A stretch of 64,000 nucleotides of DNA from Streptomyces cinnabarinus. GTDB taxonomy: Bacteria; Actinomycetota; Actinomycetes; Streptomycetales; Streptomycetaceae. This document shows positions 16,937-26,661 of this stretch, piece after piece (positions within the stretch are counted from its first letter, which is position 1; every line of letters begins with the position of its first letter). Under the pieces are notes generated by a model. It saw only the letters and a program-made list of their open reading frames with translations, had not been told where the DNA came from and ran no database searches. The translations under genes and the position numbers were made by a program. The stretch is taken from positions 9,300,001-9,364,000 of the forward strand of contig NZ_CP114413.1 in NCBI RefSeq assembly GCF_027270315.1, read 5' to 3'.

Positions 16937-17427
16937 GTAAAGCGCAGCGGCGGCGGACGGAATGAGCAGCGGCAACCGCTCATTCCTGTTCCGACTCCCG
17001 AGGGCCGATCAGCCCACGTTCGAGGCCACCTCGTTGCTTTTCGGCGTGGGACTACCAGCACCCGCTTGAGACACGCCGCGTGCGTCGGGCCCCACCGCAC
17101 CCGCGCGGGCTCTGCCCTGTGTCGCGGACGGCGTGTCGCGGTCGGTGCTGGCCCTACCCGGGGCCGGGCAGCTGCTCGTCGGGCTCCGGGCAGACCGCGA
17201 CTCTGGTCCTCGGCCCGGGCCCGATCGGCCCCGATCGGGCGTGAATGCGGCGGCGTTGGCGGTGGCTTTGCTGACGGGCCGCCTCCGGCCGCGTCCCGTG
17301 TCTGTTCGGTCGTGCCCGGCTGCTGGACCACCCGTCCCCGGCTGCCGGGCCACCTGCCCCTCGGTTGTAGCGTGTGGGTGTGGTGCCGCGGCTGCCCGGT
17401 GCCTGACCGCGACTGGAGGGGTGTCCC
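16937..17427 (+). other. Intergenic region, nothing recognised
   Basis: About 490 bases between the transpeptidase fusion and the monooxygenase. Only spurious GC-rich frames are seen. A GGAGGGG ribosome site for the next gene lies at its end. Confidence 0.5.
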
Positions 17428-18627
17428 GTGCCCGAGTGTCATGTGGTGGTGGTCGGGGCGGGGATCGGTGGTCTGACTGCTGCTGTTGCGCTGTACCGCC
17501 GGGGCTGGCGTGTCACGGTCTGTGAGCGTGCTCCTGAACTGCCCGCCACTGGTGCCGGTATCGGGCTGGCTCCCAACGCTCTGCGTGCTCTCGATGCGAT
17601 CGGCGTGGATGCTGCCTATGCCGTCGGCAGTGCTGTACCCGCCACGATGGGCCTGCGCCGGTGGGATGGCTCCTGGCTGGTGCGGGAGGCCACTGCGGGC
17701 ATATCGGCCCGGTACGGCATGCCTCCGATTGCTGTTGCCCGCCCGGCTTTCACCGCCGCCCTTGCCGCCGCTCTGCCGCCGACGGCGCTGCGCTACGGCA
17801 CCGCTGTGACCGGTGTGGATGATGCCGGGGGCCGCCCGGCGGTGCGTACGGCGGCCGGCCCTGACCTGCCCGCCGATCTGGTCGTGGCCGCGGACGGTAT
17901 CCACAGCCCGCTGCGCCGTGCGTTCTTTCCCGCCCATCGGGGCCTGCACTACATCGGTGAGACCGCCTGGCGGTGCGTGGTGGACGCCCCGGAGCTGGGG
18001 GTGACGGCGATGAGTGAGTCCTGGGGCCGGGGGGAGCGGTTCGGTATCACCCCGCTGTCCGACGGCCGGCTCTACCTCTATGCCACCGCGGTCGTCCCGG
18101 CCGGCACCCGGTGGGGCGACGTGCGCGTCGAACTGCGCCGCCGTTTCGGTTCCTGGCATGACCCGATCCCGGCTCTGCTGGAACGCGTGGGCCGTCTGGA
18201 TGCGGCCGGCGTCCTGCAGAGCGACCTCCACGACCTGGCAGGCCCGCTGCCTGCCCTGCACCACGGCCGGATTGCCTGGCTGGGCGATGCCGCCCATGCC
18301 ATGGCTCCCAATCTCGGCCAGGGCGGCTGCCAGGCGATCGAGGACGCGGTGGTCCTGGCTCACCTGCTGCCCGCGGCGGACACCTCCGGCACTGTCGCGG
18401 ACCGTGTCCCGTCGGCCCTGGCCGCGTACACGGCCGCCCGCCGGGCCCGGACCGACGCCGTGCGTGTCCGTGCCCGCCGGGTCGGTCGCCTGGGCGCCGT
18501 ACGCAACCCGCTTGCGGCGGCCGCCCGGGACCTCGCGGTCCGCGCCACCCCGAACCGTCTGGCCCGACGCGGCTTGGACGAACTCTTCGCCGGCTTTCGC
18601 CTCCCCGGTGGGCAGGGCGTTGGGTGA
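17428..18627 (+). CDS. FAD-dependent monooxygenase (PHBH/UbiH-like)
   Basis: A 399-residue protein from GTG with GGAGGGG about 9 nt upstream. It has the class A flavoprotein monooxygenase signatures: the Rossmann GxGxxG in VVVVGAGIGGLTAAVALYRR, the DG motif in LVVAADGIHSPLRR, and the GD motif in IAWLGDAAHAMAPNLGQGG. Members use NAD(P)H and O2 to hydroxylate aromatic or polyketide substrates. No biosynthetic neighbours are present, so the substrate is open. It stands alone upstream of an IS remnant. Confidence 0.85.
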   Translation: MPECHVVVVGAGIGGLTAAVALYRRGWRVTVCERAPELPATGAGIGLAPNALRALDAIGVDAAYAVGSAVPATMGLRRWDGSWLVREATAGISARYGMPPIAVARPAFTAALAAALPPTALRYGTAVTGVDDAGGRPAVRTAAGPDLPADLVVAADGIHSPLRRAFFPAHRGLHYIGETAWRCVVDAPELGVTAMSESWGRGERFGITPLSDGRLYLYATAVVPAGTRWGDVRVELRRRFGSWHDPIPALLERVGRLDAAGVLQSDLHDLAGPLPALHHGRIAWLGDAAHAMAPNLGQGGCQAIEDAVVLAHLLPAADTSGTVADRVPSALAAYTAARRARTDAVRVRARRVGRLGAVRNPLAAAARDLAVRATPNRLARRGLDELFAGFRLPGGQGVG

Positions 18628-18670
18628 GGTCCGGCACGGCGTCCTGTCTGACACCCCATGCCGTTGGGTG

Positions 18671-19519
18671 TCAAGCGGCAGGGGGTGGGGTGCGGCCAGG
18701 CGGTCGCTTCGTTGTCGTGGGTACGGGTTTTGAGCGACCGTGGAGGGGCCTTGACCCCTGGTTGATCCAGGACGATCCGGTCGGAGTGAAGTGCAGTTCG
18801 AATCTGGGGTGTTTGGCGAGCCAGGCTTTGATCGCGGGTGTTTTGTGGGTGCCGTAGTTGTCCACGATCAGGTGGATCTGCAGGTGCGCGGGCACCGTCT
18901 TGTCAATCCTGATCAGGAACTTCTTGAACTCCACGGCCCGGTGCCAGCGGTGCAGGGCGGAGATGACCTCACCCGTGGCGACGTCGAAGGCGGCGAACAA
19001 GGTAGTCAGGCCGTTGCGGACGTAGTCATGGGTGCGCCGCTCGGGCATGCCCGGCATTATCGGCAGCACCGGCTGAGACCGGTCCAGAGCCTGGATCTGC
19101 GACTTCTCATCCACCGACAGCACCACCGCTCCCCCGGGCGGGTTGAAGTACAGGCCCACGACGTCATAGACCTTCTCCACGAACAATGGGTCCGTCGACA
19201 GCTTGAAGGTGTCCGCCAGATGCGGCCTGAGCTGGAACTGCCGCCAGATCCGGCCCACGGTCGACTTCGACAGGCCACTGTGCTCGGTCATCGATTTCCG
19301 CGACCAGTGAGTGGCGTTCCTCGGCACCTGTTCCAGCGTGGTGACCACCACCGCCTCCACCTGATCGACACTGATGGTGGGCGGCCGGCCCGGCCTCGGC
19401 TCGTCGGCCAGCCCGTCCAGCCGCTCCGCGAGGAAGCGCCGCCGCCACTTGCGGACCGTGTCCGCAGTCACCCGCAACTCCCGGGCGACCGCGACGATCG
19501 GCGGCGGCTCCGGCGGCAT
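18671..19519 (-). pseudogene. IS630-family transposase, truncated at both ends
   Basis: The minus strand encodes an HTH (VARELRVTADTVRKWRRRFL then LDGLADEPRPGRPPTI) and the DDE core: VVLSVDEKSQIQALDRSQP (first Asp) and IHLIVDNYGTHKT (second Asp). The third motif, normally SSWINxVERWF, stops after SSWINQ at about 18757 and is replaced by unrelated sequence, so the catalytic Glu is missing. At the other end the ATG at 19519 lies exactly where an IS256-like fragment begins, so the usual N-terminus is also gone. It cannot encode an active transposase. Confidence 0.8.
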
Positions 19520-19694
19520 CTTCCCCGACCGCGCCGCCGTGATCCGGCTCGTCGGCGCCGTCCTGGCCGAGCAGAACGACGAGTGGACCGAGGCCCGCCG
19601 TTACATGGGCCGCGAACTCCTTGCCAAGGCCCGCCTCCACCCGGTCGAGTCACAAACCGACGAGACCGCCCTGCCCACCGAAGTCACCGCATAG
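19515..19694 (+). pseudogene. IS256-family transposase C-terminal remnant
   Basis: The plus strand reads FPDRAAVIRLVGAVLAEQND, then EWTEARRYMGRELLAKAR, to a TAG at 19692. This is the typical end of IS256/Mutator transposases (xFPNxxAxxRLxxAVLxExHDEWxxxRRYxxxExL). Only the last 60 residues remain. It directly abuts the oppositely oriented IS630 remnant, which shows successive insertion and deletion. Confidence 0.75.
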
Positions 19695-19854
19695 TCTCAA
19701 CTCGAGATCACCGAGTGTCCGCCGATACGCCACTCCAGCGGACGTGACCGCGCATAGCAGGGTCCATTTCCCATGTGTGCCGACTGCCGTCGGCGGCTGG
19801 TGGCGAAGATGAGCGGGGCGGGCAGCCGTTGCGGGGTGCCCGCCCCGGGGTGGG

Positions 19855-20277
19855 TCAGCTGTTGTAGGGGGCTGTGACGTCCAGGACCCAGGTCACGCCG
19901 AAGCGGTCGGTCAGCATGCCGTACAGCGGGGCCCAGGCCGCGGGCTCCAGTGGGCGCAGCACGTTCGAGCCGTCGACCAGCCTCTGCCACAGGGTGCTGA
20001 TCTCGTCGGCGTCCTCGCCGCGCACGGACACGAAGAACGGGTTGGTGCCCTGTTCGTACGGCATCGCCGAGGGCACGTCGTAGGCCATGACGTGGAAGCC
20101 GTTGTCGGCGACGACCTGGCCCCACATCACCCAGTCCGCCTCGCTGTCGTTCTGAACGTTGGCGGCGTCCTTGTAGGTCACCGCGACGGTGTGCCCGCCG
20201 AAGACGGACTGGTAGAAGTCCAGCGCCTGACGGGCCGAGCCGCGGAAGTTCAGATGCGGGGTGGTGGTGACGGACAT
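19855..20277 (-). CDS. PhnB-like VOC protein
   Basis: A 140-residue protein from ATG 20277 with CAGGAG upstream. It starts TPHLNFRGSARQALDFYQSV and ends LTDRFGVTWVLDV, with the YGMLTDRFGVxW signature of the PhnB/YjdN group of the VOC superfamily. Such proteins are fold-conserved but of mixed or unknown function. It is transcribed divergently from a WYL regulator, with a perfect palindrome between the two, so it is the likely target of that regulator. Confidence 0.85.
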   Translation of the reverse strand: MSVTTTPHLNFRGSARQALDFYQSVFGGHTVAVTYKDAANVQNDSEADWVMWGQVVADNGFHVMAYDVPSAMPYEQGTNPFFVSVRGEDADEISTLWQRLVDGSNVLRPLEPAAWAPLYGMLTDRFGVTWVLDVTAPYNS

Positions 20278-20371
20278 GGTCTGCTCCTGCCGGGAAGTGC
20301 GCCGGATGAGGCACATGCGGATGACGGGCGAAATGCCCTTCTCTGGAATCTGTGACGGAGCATGGCACCCA

Positions 20372-20394
20372 TACAGGACAGGTTGTGTCCTGTA
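20372..20394. promoter_or_regulatory. Perfect inverted repeat, probable WYL-regulator operator
   Basis: TACAGGACA, a 5-nt spacer GGTTG, and TGTCCTGTA form 9-bp arms with no mismatch. The site lies between the divergent VOC gene (start 20277) and WYL-regulator gene (start 20414), only 20 nt from the latter. Its position suits autoregulation and control of the VOC gene. Binding is inferred, not shown. Confidence 0.75.
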
Positions 20395-20413
20395 CTTGCG
20401 GCAGGATGGAGGC

Positions 20414-21487
20414 ATGCAGAAAACGTCCTCGCGGCTCCTGGCCCTGCTCTCCCTGCTCCAGGCACGACCGGAGTGGAGCGGAGACGACCTGGCCGAGCGG
20501 CTGGAGGTCACCGTGCGCACCGTGCGCCGTGACATCGACCGCCTTCGCGCGCTGGGCTACCCGGTCGCCACGGACAAGGGCCCGGGCGGCGGATACCGTC
20601 TGCGTCCCGGATCGCAGATGCCACCGCTGCTCTTCGACGACGAGCAGGTCATCGCTCTGGCCGTCGCGCTGCAGAGCACCGCCCACCCCGCGATCGCGGA
20701 GGACGCCGACCGGGCGCTCGCGACGATCCGGAACGTCCTCCCTCCGCGCCTGCGGCAGCGCATAGACGCACTCCACGTCACCACCGTCCGCCCACCCGAT
20801 CCCGGCACCCCACCGGCCCAGGCCCTGGACCTGCTCGCCACCGTGAGCACCGCGATCCAGCGCCGCGAAGTACTGCGCCTGGACTACACCCCGCACCAGG
20901 AGGCCGCACCACAGCGACGCTGCGTGGAGCCCCATCACCTCGTGGCCTGGCGCACCCACTGGTACCTGCTGGCTTGGGATCTCGACCGCGACGACTGGCG
21001 CACCTTCCGCACCGACCGCATGACCCCACGCACGCCGACCGGTCCGCGTTTCACGGTACGTCAGGTGCCTGGCGGGGACGTCTTCACGTTCGTCACCAGC
21101 CGGTTCCGGGGCTCCGACGGCACTGATGCCGCGTGGCCCTGCCAAGGCGAGGCCATTGTGGATCTCCCCGCCTCGGAAGTCGTGCCCTACACCGCCGACG
21201 GCATCGTGGAACCGCTCGGGCCCACGCGATGCCGCGTCATCACTGGATCCTGGTCCTGGACCGCCCTCGCTGCCAGCCTTGGCCGTTTCGACGCGAACCT
21301 GCACGTCATCGGCCCGCCAGCCCTCCACGAAGCCTGCGCCACACTCGCCCGCCGCTACGCCGCCGCGACCGCCGGAGCTGCACGGCAAGCTGAGTCCGGC
21401 GACGACGGCGTCCAGGTCCTGGCCAAGACCGGTGATGAAGCCGTGCAGGGCTGGCAAGTCGTCTTCTCGGACACGCTCGATCCATAG
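20414..21487 (+). CDS. HTH-WYL (YafY/DeoR-type) transcriptional regulator with an IS-derived C-terminal tail
   Basis: A 357-residue protein. Residues 1-60 form an HTH_11 winged helix (LLALLSLLQARPEWSGDDLA and VTVRTVRRDIDRLRALGYPV) followed by the GPGGGYRL wing. The middle and C-terminal region is a WYL domain with WRTHWYLLAWDLDRDDWRTF and a WCX extension. WYL domains sense ligands such as nucleic acids or nucleotides and often regulate divergent neighbours. Residues after about 320 are encoded by the antisense strand of a decayed ISL3 transposase, so the native C-terminus was replaced. The GGAGG before the ATG is unusually close (1 nt). Confidence 0.85.
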   Translation: MQKTSSRLLALLSLLQARPEWSGDDLAERLEVTVRTVRRDIDRLRALGYPVATDKGPGGGYRLRPGSQMPPLLFDDEQVIALAVALQSTAHPAIAEDADRALATIRNVLPPRLRQRIDALHVTTVRPPDPGTPPAQALDLLATVSTAIQRREVLRLDYTPHQEAAPQRRCVEPHHLVAWRTHWYLLAWDLDRDDWRTFRTDRMTPRTPTGPRFTVRQVPGGDVFTFVTSRFRGSDGTDAAWPCQGEAIVDLPASEVVPYTADGIVEPLGPTRCRVITGSWSWTALAASLGRFDANLHVIGPPALHEACATLARRYAAATAGAARQAESGDDGVQVLAKTGDEAVQGWQVVFSDTLDP

Positions 21488-22560
21488 CCCGAGTTGCGTG
21501 CCCTGACGTTGCTCATCAACTCAGCGAAGGCCCGCACGTGTTGACTGGTCCGCTCAAGTGCGGGGCAGCGGGAGAGGATCGGCTTGAGCTGTTGAGCTCG
21601 GTCGCAGTCGAGGCGATCGGGGCGGCGCGTGAGCCAGCCGGTTACGTCCCGCACGGACGGGCTTGGGCGGGGTGGATCGTCATGGGGGAAGGCTTCGCGG
21701 AGCAGGTGCACGTACTGGCGCACGACGCCTTCACCGCCCGTGTATCCGCGCACCCAGTTCCTCGAACAGGCGGCGGGCGACGGTGCAGCCCTCGGCCCAC
21801 CGCTGGTGCAGGGGGGACTTGAACGGATCGAGGATGCTGGGCAGGCCGGTCCACCGTCCAACCAGCAGGTCGTCCGCGGTGGCCGCGTGCGCCAGGCGGC
21901 GCACGGTATGGCGGGCCAGACCGACCTCGCGCGCGGTCGGCCGCGGGCCGACCCCCTGCCCGAGCAGGGTGTGCACGGCCACATGCTGTTCCCGCACCCG
22001 ATCAGACGGCCGCCCGGGTTGGCGTGGCGCAGCCGGGGAGATTGCGTCGAGGTCCGTGGCCTCAAGGACCGCAACGGTGTCGCTCGGGCCGGCGGCCTCC
22101 GGTTCGCGCAGCGGAGCACGGTGTTGAACGACAGTCGTCTCAACGGTTTTTATGAGGTTCTTCCAGGTGCGCCACCGGTCGGCGGCATGGGCCGCTTCGG
22201 GCGCGCCAAGCCGTCCGGCTTCAGCGTAGGCGGTGGAGCGGTCGCGGCGGATGGCTTCGACGCCGGGATGACCGGCAAGCCACCCGGCCACCGTGGCGGT
22301 GGCCCGATCGGACAGCAGATCGGCTGGGTGCGGGTCTCAATGTCGATCAAGACCGTGCCGTAGTTGTGCGCTTTGCGCAGCGCGAACTCATCCCCCGAGC
22401 ACGCGCGGAGTGTGAGTCGCAGGCTCGGGCGGGCGGCGGATCAGCCGCAAGAGCGTGGACCGGCGCGCCCGGGCGGCGAGTTCATGCGTCAGACGTGCAC
22501 CTGCCCGGCCGGCCAACATCAGCGCTATCCGTTCAAGTGGCGGCTGAGGGCCGGCGCTTC
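21372..22560 (-). pseudogene. ISL3-family transposase, multiply frameshifted
   Basis: Read on the minus strand, successive frames give ALMLAGRAGARLTHELAARA, DEFALRKAHNYGTVLIDIE (first Asp region), ADLLSDRATATVAGWLAGHP then GVEAIRRDRSTAYAEAGRLG, SRCPALERTSQHVRAFAELM, and finally LWIERVREDDLPALHGFITG then LGQDLDAVVAGLSLPCSSGG. The order and spacing are those of an ISL3 transposase from its middle to near its end. At least three frame breaks (near 22410, 22310 and 21500) and more divergent stretches show decay. The last 115 nt overlap the 3' end of the WYL gene on the other strand. Confidence 0.8.
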
Positions 22561-22936
22561 GTCTGCCGGTGCCGGTCGGTGGGCCCCGCTACCCACTGGG
22601 TGAATGGGGTCCTCGGGCAAGTGTGGTCATTCGGCCTGGTGCGCATCGCAACAGTTCGGGGCGGCAGGCACCGCGTCCCAGTGCGGCGTTCCAGGCATTG
22701 TGTGTTTGACCTGGTCAAGGGTGCCTTCTGCGTTCCAGCGTCCCGGACTGCCGGCCTTTTGTGGCGGCTGGGACAGGTGATGTCGCAGGCTCTCTCGGCG
22801 GGGCCGTACGGCGCGTCTGTCCCCACTGGCTCGGAGGCGCAGGACGCCCGTGAAGTACGTGCCACGAGTCCTGTTGTCCGATGTCATGAAGGGGAAGGAC
22901 GTGCTGAACGGCATGCCCATGTTAGGAAAGACACGC
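22561..22936 (+). other. Intergenic region upstream of the SGNH gene
   Basis: About 375 bases with no recognisable gene. It is less GC-extreme near 22640-22740 (TTGTGTGTTTGACC), where promoter elements for the secreted hydrolase may lie. No defined operator was seen. Confidence 0.4.
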
Positions 22937-25654
22937 ATGAGACGCGGGGCGCTCCGCTCCGCGGGCACCTACCTACTGATTTGCATCGTTTCGCTTGCGC
23001 TGATGTTCGTCGCGGCCACGGAGTCCGCTGTGGCCCAGGGCCGCGCGGCCGCACCGGTGCCCGCGTGCGCGACGCACGCCGCGTCCCCCCAGGGCCAGGA
23101 GGGGGCCGTGACCCTGAGCCTGGGCTGCGCGAACGATGCCCCCGAGGGGCTGCGCGCTCTGGCCGGGAGCGACGACGACTTGATGGTCGTCCTCGACTTC
23201 AAGGGCGACGAGTACATACGCGGTCAGACGGAGGACCTGGTCGAGCGGACACGCGCCGACCGGAGCGCGGGCATGACGCTGGCGGAGTCGTTCACGAGAA
23301 CGGCGCAGGAGAACAGCGTCGGGATCTACCCGCCGGCCGAGGGGGGACCTGATTTTGACGGGGAGTTGTTCGCCGTCGACAGCAGTCTCGTGTTGGTGAT
23401 CCCGGCGGGCGGCGTCAGCACCGCGGCGAACTGGTGGCAGAAGCTCGTCGCCTGGGCCGTCGCCACGCCCATCGGCCTCCTGGCGGCGGGGGTGTGCATG
23501 GGCGCGTTCGCGGTGGGGGCGCCCGCGGCCGCTCCGGTGTGCGGCGCCGTGGGAGGGGCCCTCACCGGACTCCTCAATGAGCTGATGAACGCCTACTTCG
23601 ACAATAGGTCGCTCGGGGACGGCGATGTATGGGCCGAGGCGGTGGCCATGGCGATCGCGGGCGCGATAACCGGCGCGGGGCTCGGCGGAGTGGCGACGAA
23701 GTGGGTCACGGAGCACGGCGCCTCGATGATCACGGAGATCCAGATCTCTCTGCGGAACTTCGCGACCAGGCTCACGAACTGGGGCGACCCGCTGAACTTC
23801 ATCGCAGGCCGCCTGGAGGGCTGGGCGCCGAAACTTGCCGAGGCCCTGGGCCGGCTCGGCATCCGGGACAAGCCCCGGAAGGTGATGATTGTCGGCGACT
23901 CCATGACCCAGGGGGCCGAAGGCGACTGGACCTGGCGCTACCGGCTGTGGCAGTGGTTCAACAACCAGCACGTCGACGTCGACTTCGTCGGCCCCTACAA
24001 GGGGACCAAGACTCCCGCCGCCCCGGCGGCCCCGGCCAGGCCAGCGCTTCAGGGAGAGATCGAGGATGTACCCCCCGAGGGCCCACCTGTCGTGGGTGAG
24101 TACGCGGCCGGAGTGTCCCCGGATTTCGACAGCGACCACTTCGCGGTCTGGGGACGCCAGGCGGCCCAGGACAAGAATCTGATCGGCAGGATGGTCGCGC
24201 AGTACGAACCTGATCTGGTGCTCGTCGGACTCGGGTTCAATGACATGGGCTGGCTCGTCAGCGGCGCGGAAGGCACGCTCAACAGCATGAAGGAGCTGAT
24301 CGACAACGCCCGCGCCGCCAGGCCCGGCGTTGGGTTCGCCGTGGCGAACGTTCCCCAGCGCTCCCTCATCGACGGGCGCGAGGACCTGCCCGCCACGACC
24401 GCCGACTACAACGACCTGCTCGCCGACGCGGTCTCGTCCTGGAGCAGCCCCGCCTCCCCGGTGGAGCTGGTGGACTGGGCCGGCGGGTACGACTGCGGTC
24501 CCGTGGACTGTCCGGCGGGCTACGACGGTCTGCACCCCAACGCGCTCGGGGAGTTCCAGATCGCGCAGGCCTTCGAAATCACCCTGAAGGAGCGTTTCGG
24601 CATCGGTACGTTCGTGCCCGACGTCCCGCGCACCGCCCCGGCCAGGCCGGCACCCGCCGTGCCCGGACCCGTCGCCGAGTCCGTCCCCACGGGCATCAAG
24701 GTGACCTGGCAACCGGTCTTCGGCGCCCGCGGATACAGAGTCCGCAGCCGCATCGTGGGCGCCGCCCAATGGAACGAGACACCGGTCGCGACGAACCGCT
24801 TCGACACGACCTGGACCGCGGACGGTGTGAACTGGGAGTACCAGGTCCGTACCGACAACGGCGGGGATGGCCGGTCGGCGTGGTCCCCGACGGTCAGCGC
24901 GGTCGCGCACCCCCAGACCGCAGCCCCGCCCGAGAAGATCGTCACCCGCGCCACCGCGACGGGCATCGACGTGTCCTGGGAGCCGGCGAAGGGCCCGTAC
25001 ACGGACGACATCGACCGCTACGAGGTCATCACCTGGGACAGGGACACCCCCGGCGCGTTCATCCAGAGCAAGGCTGTCAGGGGCACTTCCCTGCACGTCG
25101 ACGGCCTCAAGCCCGGTCACCGCCATGTCGTCGCGGTGGTCACCTGGAACGATGTGGGCGGCGGCCTGCCCGGGGGAGCCAGGCCGGTGACCGTGGGTGC
25201 GGGTACGCCACCGGCACCCACGGACCTGACGATCCGATCTGTCGACCCGGCGACCGTCCATTTGGACTGGAAGGGGTCGCCGGAGGCGGCCGGCTACCGA
25301 GTGTGGGTACGCAACAACTACACCGGCGGCGACTTCACGGCCGACGAATACATCTCGGACACCACCGACCGGGGCATCGCCTTCTTGGTCCCCGGCAACT
25401 GGAACTACGACTTCTGCGTCACCGCGGTCAACGGCGCTGCGGAGTCCGGCAGGTCGAACTGCGTGTCCCTCCCGAAGCCGCCCCCGACGGGCGACGTCGA
25501 GCCCCGGTCGGCCGGCAAGACCCCTTCGGCGGCGGGCAAGTCCCCCTCGGCAGTGGGGAAGTACGCGGCAGGGCTGAGCCCGACCCTCAACAAGCTCCTG
25601 CGCCTACGCTCTCAGCCGGCCTCGAACGCCACGGCCGGCATACCGGCGGGCTGA
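22937..25654 (+). CDS. Large secreted SGNH/GDSL hydrolase with hydrophobic glycine-rich insert and FN3 domains
   Basis: About 905 residues from the ATG at 22937, chosen because it starts the signal peptide MRRGALRSAGTYLLICIVSL and has AGGA upstream; in-frame ATGs at 22886, 22913 and 22919 are alternatives. After roughly 100 exported residues comes a Gly/Ala-rich hydrophobic region (IGLLAAGVCMGAFAVGAPAA, AMAIAGAITGAGLGG) reminiscent of glycine-zipper segments. The SGNH hydrolase domain follows: VGDSMTQG (nucleophile Ser), GLGFNDMGW (Asn block) and CPAGYDGLHPNALGE (Asp-His). Three FN3 modules and a Ser/Pro/Lys-rich tail close it. The fold suggests an extracellular esterase or lipase. The substrate is unknown. 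Confidence 0.8.
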   Translation: MRRGALRSAGTYLLICIVSLALMFVAATESAVAQGRAAAPVPACATHAASPQGQEGAVTLSLGCANDAPEGLRALAGSDDDLMVVLDFKGDEYIRGQTEDLVERTRADRSAGMTLAESFTRTAQENSVGIYPPAEGGPDFDGELFAVDSSLVLVIPAGGVSTAANWWQKLVAWAVATPIGLLAAGVCMGAFAVGAPAAAPVCGAVGGALTGLLNELMNAYFDNRSLGDGDVWAEAVAMAIAGAITGAGLGGVATKWVTEHGASMITEIQISLRNFATRLTNWGDPLNFIAGRLEGWAPKLAEALGRLGIRDKPRKVMIVGDSMTQGAEGDWTWRYRLWQWFNNQHVDVDFVGPYKGTKTPAAPAAPARPALQGEIEDVPPEGPPVVGEYAAGVSPDFDSDHFAVWGRQAAQDKNLIGRMVAQYEPDLVLVGLGFNDMGWLVSGAEGTLNSMKELIDNARAARPGVGFAVANVPQRSLIDGREDLPATTADYNDLLADAVSSWSSPASPVELVDWAGGYDCGPVDCPAGYDGLHPNALGEFQIAQAFEITLKERFGIGTFVPDVPRTAPARPAPAVPGPVAESVPTGIKVTWQPVFGARGYRVRSRIVGAAQWNETPVATNRFDTTWTADGVNWEYQVRTDNGGDGRSAWSPTVSAVAHPQTAAPPEKIVTRATATGIDVSWEPAKGPYTDDIDRYEVITWDRDTPGAFIQSKAVRGTSLHVDGLKPGHRHVVAVVTWNDVGGGLPGGARPVTVGAGTPPAPTDLTIRSVDPATVHLDWKGSPEAAGYRVWVRNNYTGGDFTADEYISDTTDRGIAFLVPGNWNYDFCVTAVNGAAESGRSNCVSLPKPPPTGDVEPRSAGKTPSAAGKSPSAVGKYAAGLSPTLNKLLRLRSQPASNATAGIPAG

Positions 25655-26661
25655 GGAACGAGAGGCGTGGCTTTGGGCGCGGTGGGCTGCGGCCGGGCGC
25701 ACCCGAAGCCATCCTCCGCGATGATCAGCACGGGGGTGACCGCGGCGCCGACCACTCGGTAGAGGGCCCGCCCGGTCGGCTGGAGCGGCGCCCTGAGCCT
25801 ATTGCCCCGCCGCCATCCGCCCAGCTGTGGTGCATGACAGGTCCGTTGCGGCGCGATGGCACGGTCTGCGGTATCCCCGAACGTCTGTCGGGGCGGGCAG
25901 CCGGGAATCAGCGCATCGCGGGTGCGCGGCGTCTGCCTCGGCAGCGGATGCCATGGGGGAGCACTGTCCAGGACGCTGTGCACCGTCGGGGCCAGGGAAG
26001 CGAACGCAGCACTGGCCCGACGAGCACTGAATGCGGGCCTGTTCGAGGACTACGTGCGGTGCACGGCCTTCGGCATCTCCCACTACCCCAACGGAATCGA
26101 AACGGACGAACGTTGCTCCCGCAGTGGTGGTGGGAGGGATCGCCTCTTCCCAGGGGGACTGCGGAACGAGCTGAACCAGCTGCCGCGCTCCGCGAGGTCG
26201 CAGGGCCAGAGAGTATCGATCCCTTGACTCACTCCCGGTGGCCGCTTGTTTGGCAGCGCCACTGCCGGCAGGTCAGAGTGCGGCACACTTCGCTGCACAG
26301 TTCGGCGACACCCGGGTTCTGGGAGCTCAGCCGACGGCGCCCCAGGCTGCGTGCCGTGTCCTCGGAGCCGGCGGCGGCCCGGTCGGCGATCCGCCCACCT
26401 CATTGGGCTGACGCTCTTCAGTAGACCTTCGGCAGACCGCGGCCGTACCGGAGATCCCTTGGCAGAGCTACTGGGCCGTGTATCGAAAGCGCTGTTCGCG
26501 GTGTTCGTCGGTGGTTGCGGGCGGTGCTGGATACACGGGTCGGGAGCAGTACGCGTCACTTCCCCAGCCGTGGAGTTGAACACGTTCAACACGTCTGGCA
26601 GGGTATCTCTTCAAGGCCCGCTCCTCGGTTGGCCGATGCGGGCTGAGGGTGGGGGTGTCTG
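25655..26661 (+). other. One-kilobase intergenic region, no gene supported
   Basis: Several GC-driven frames exist on both strands but none has recognisable motifs, a convincing start or consistent amino-acid composition. It may contain decayed sequence. No tRNA, repeat or clear terminator was identified. Confidence 0.4.

Noticed and set aside
24769..26424. A 551-codon plus frame overlapping the end of the SGNH gene and the following gap
   Set aside because: Its first part is an out-of-frame reading of FN3 modules and its tail has no recognisable content.
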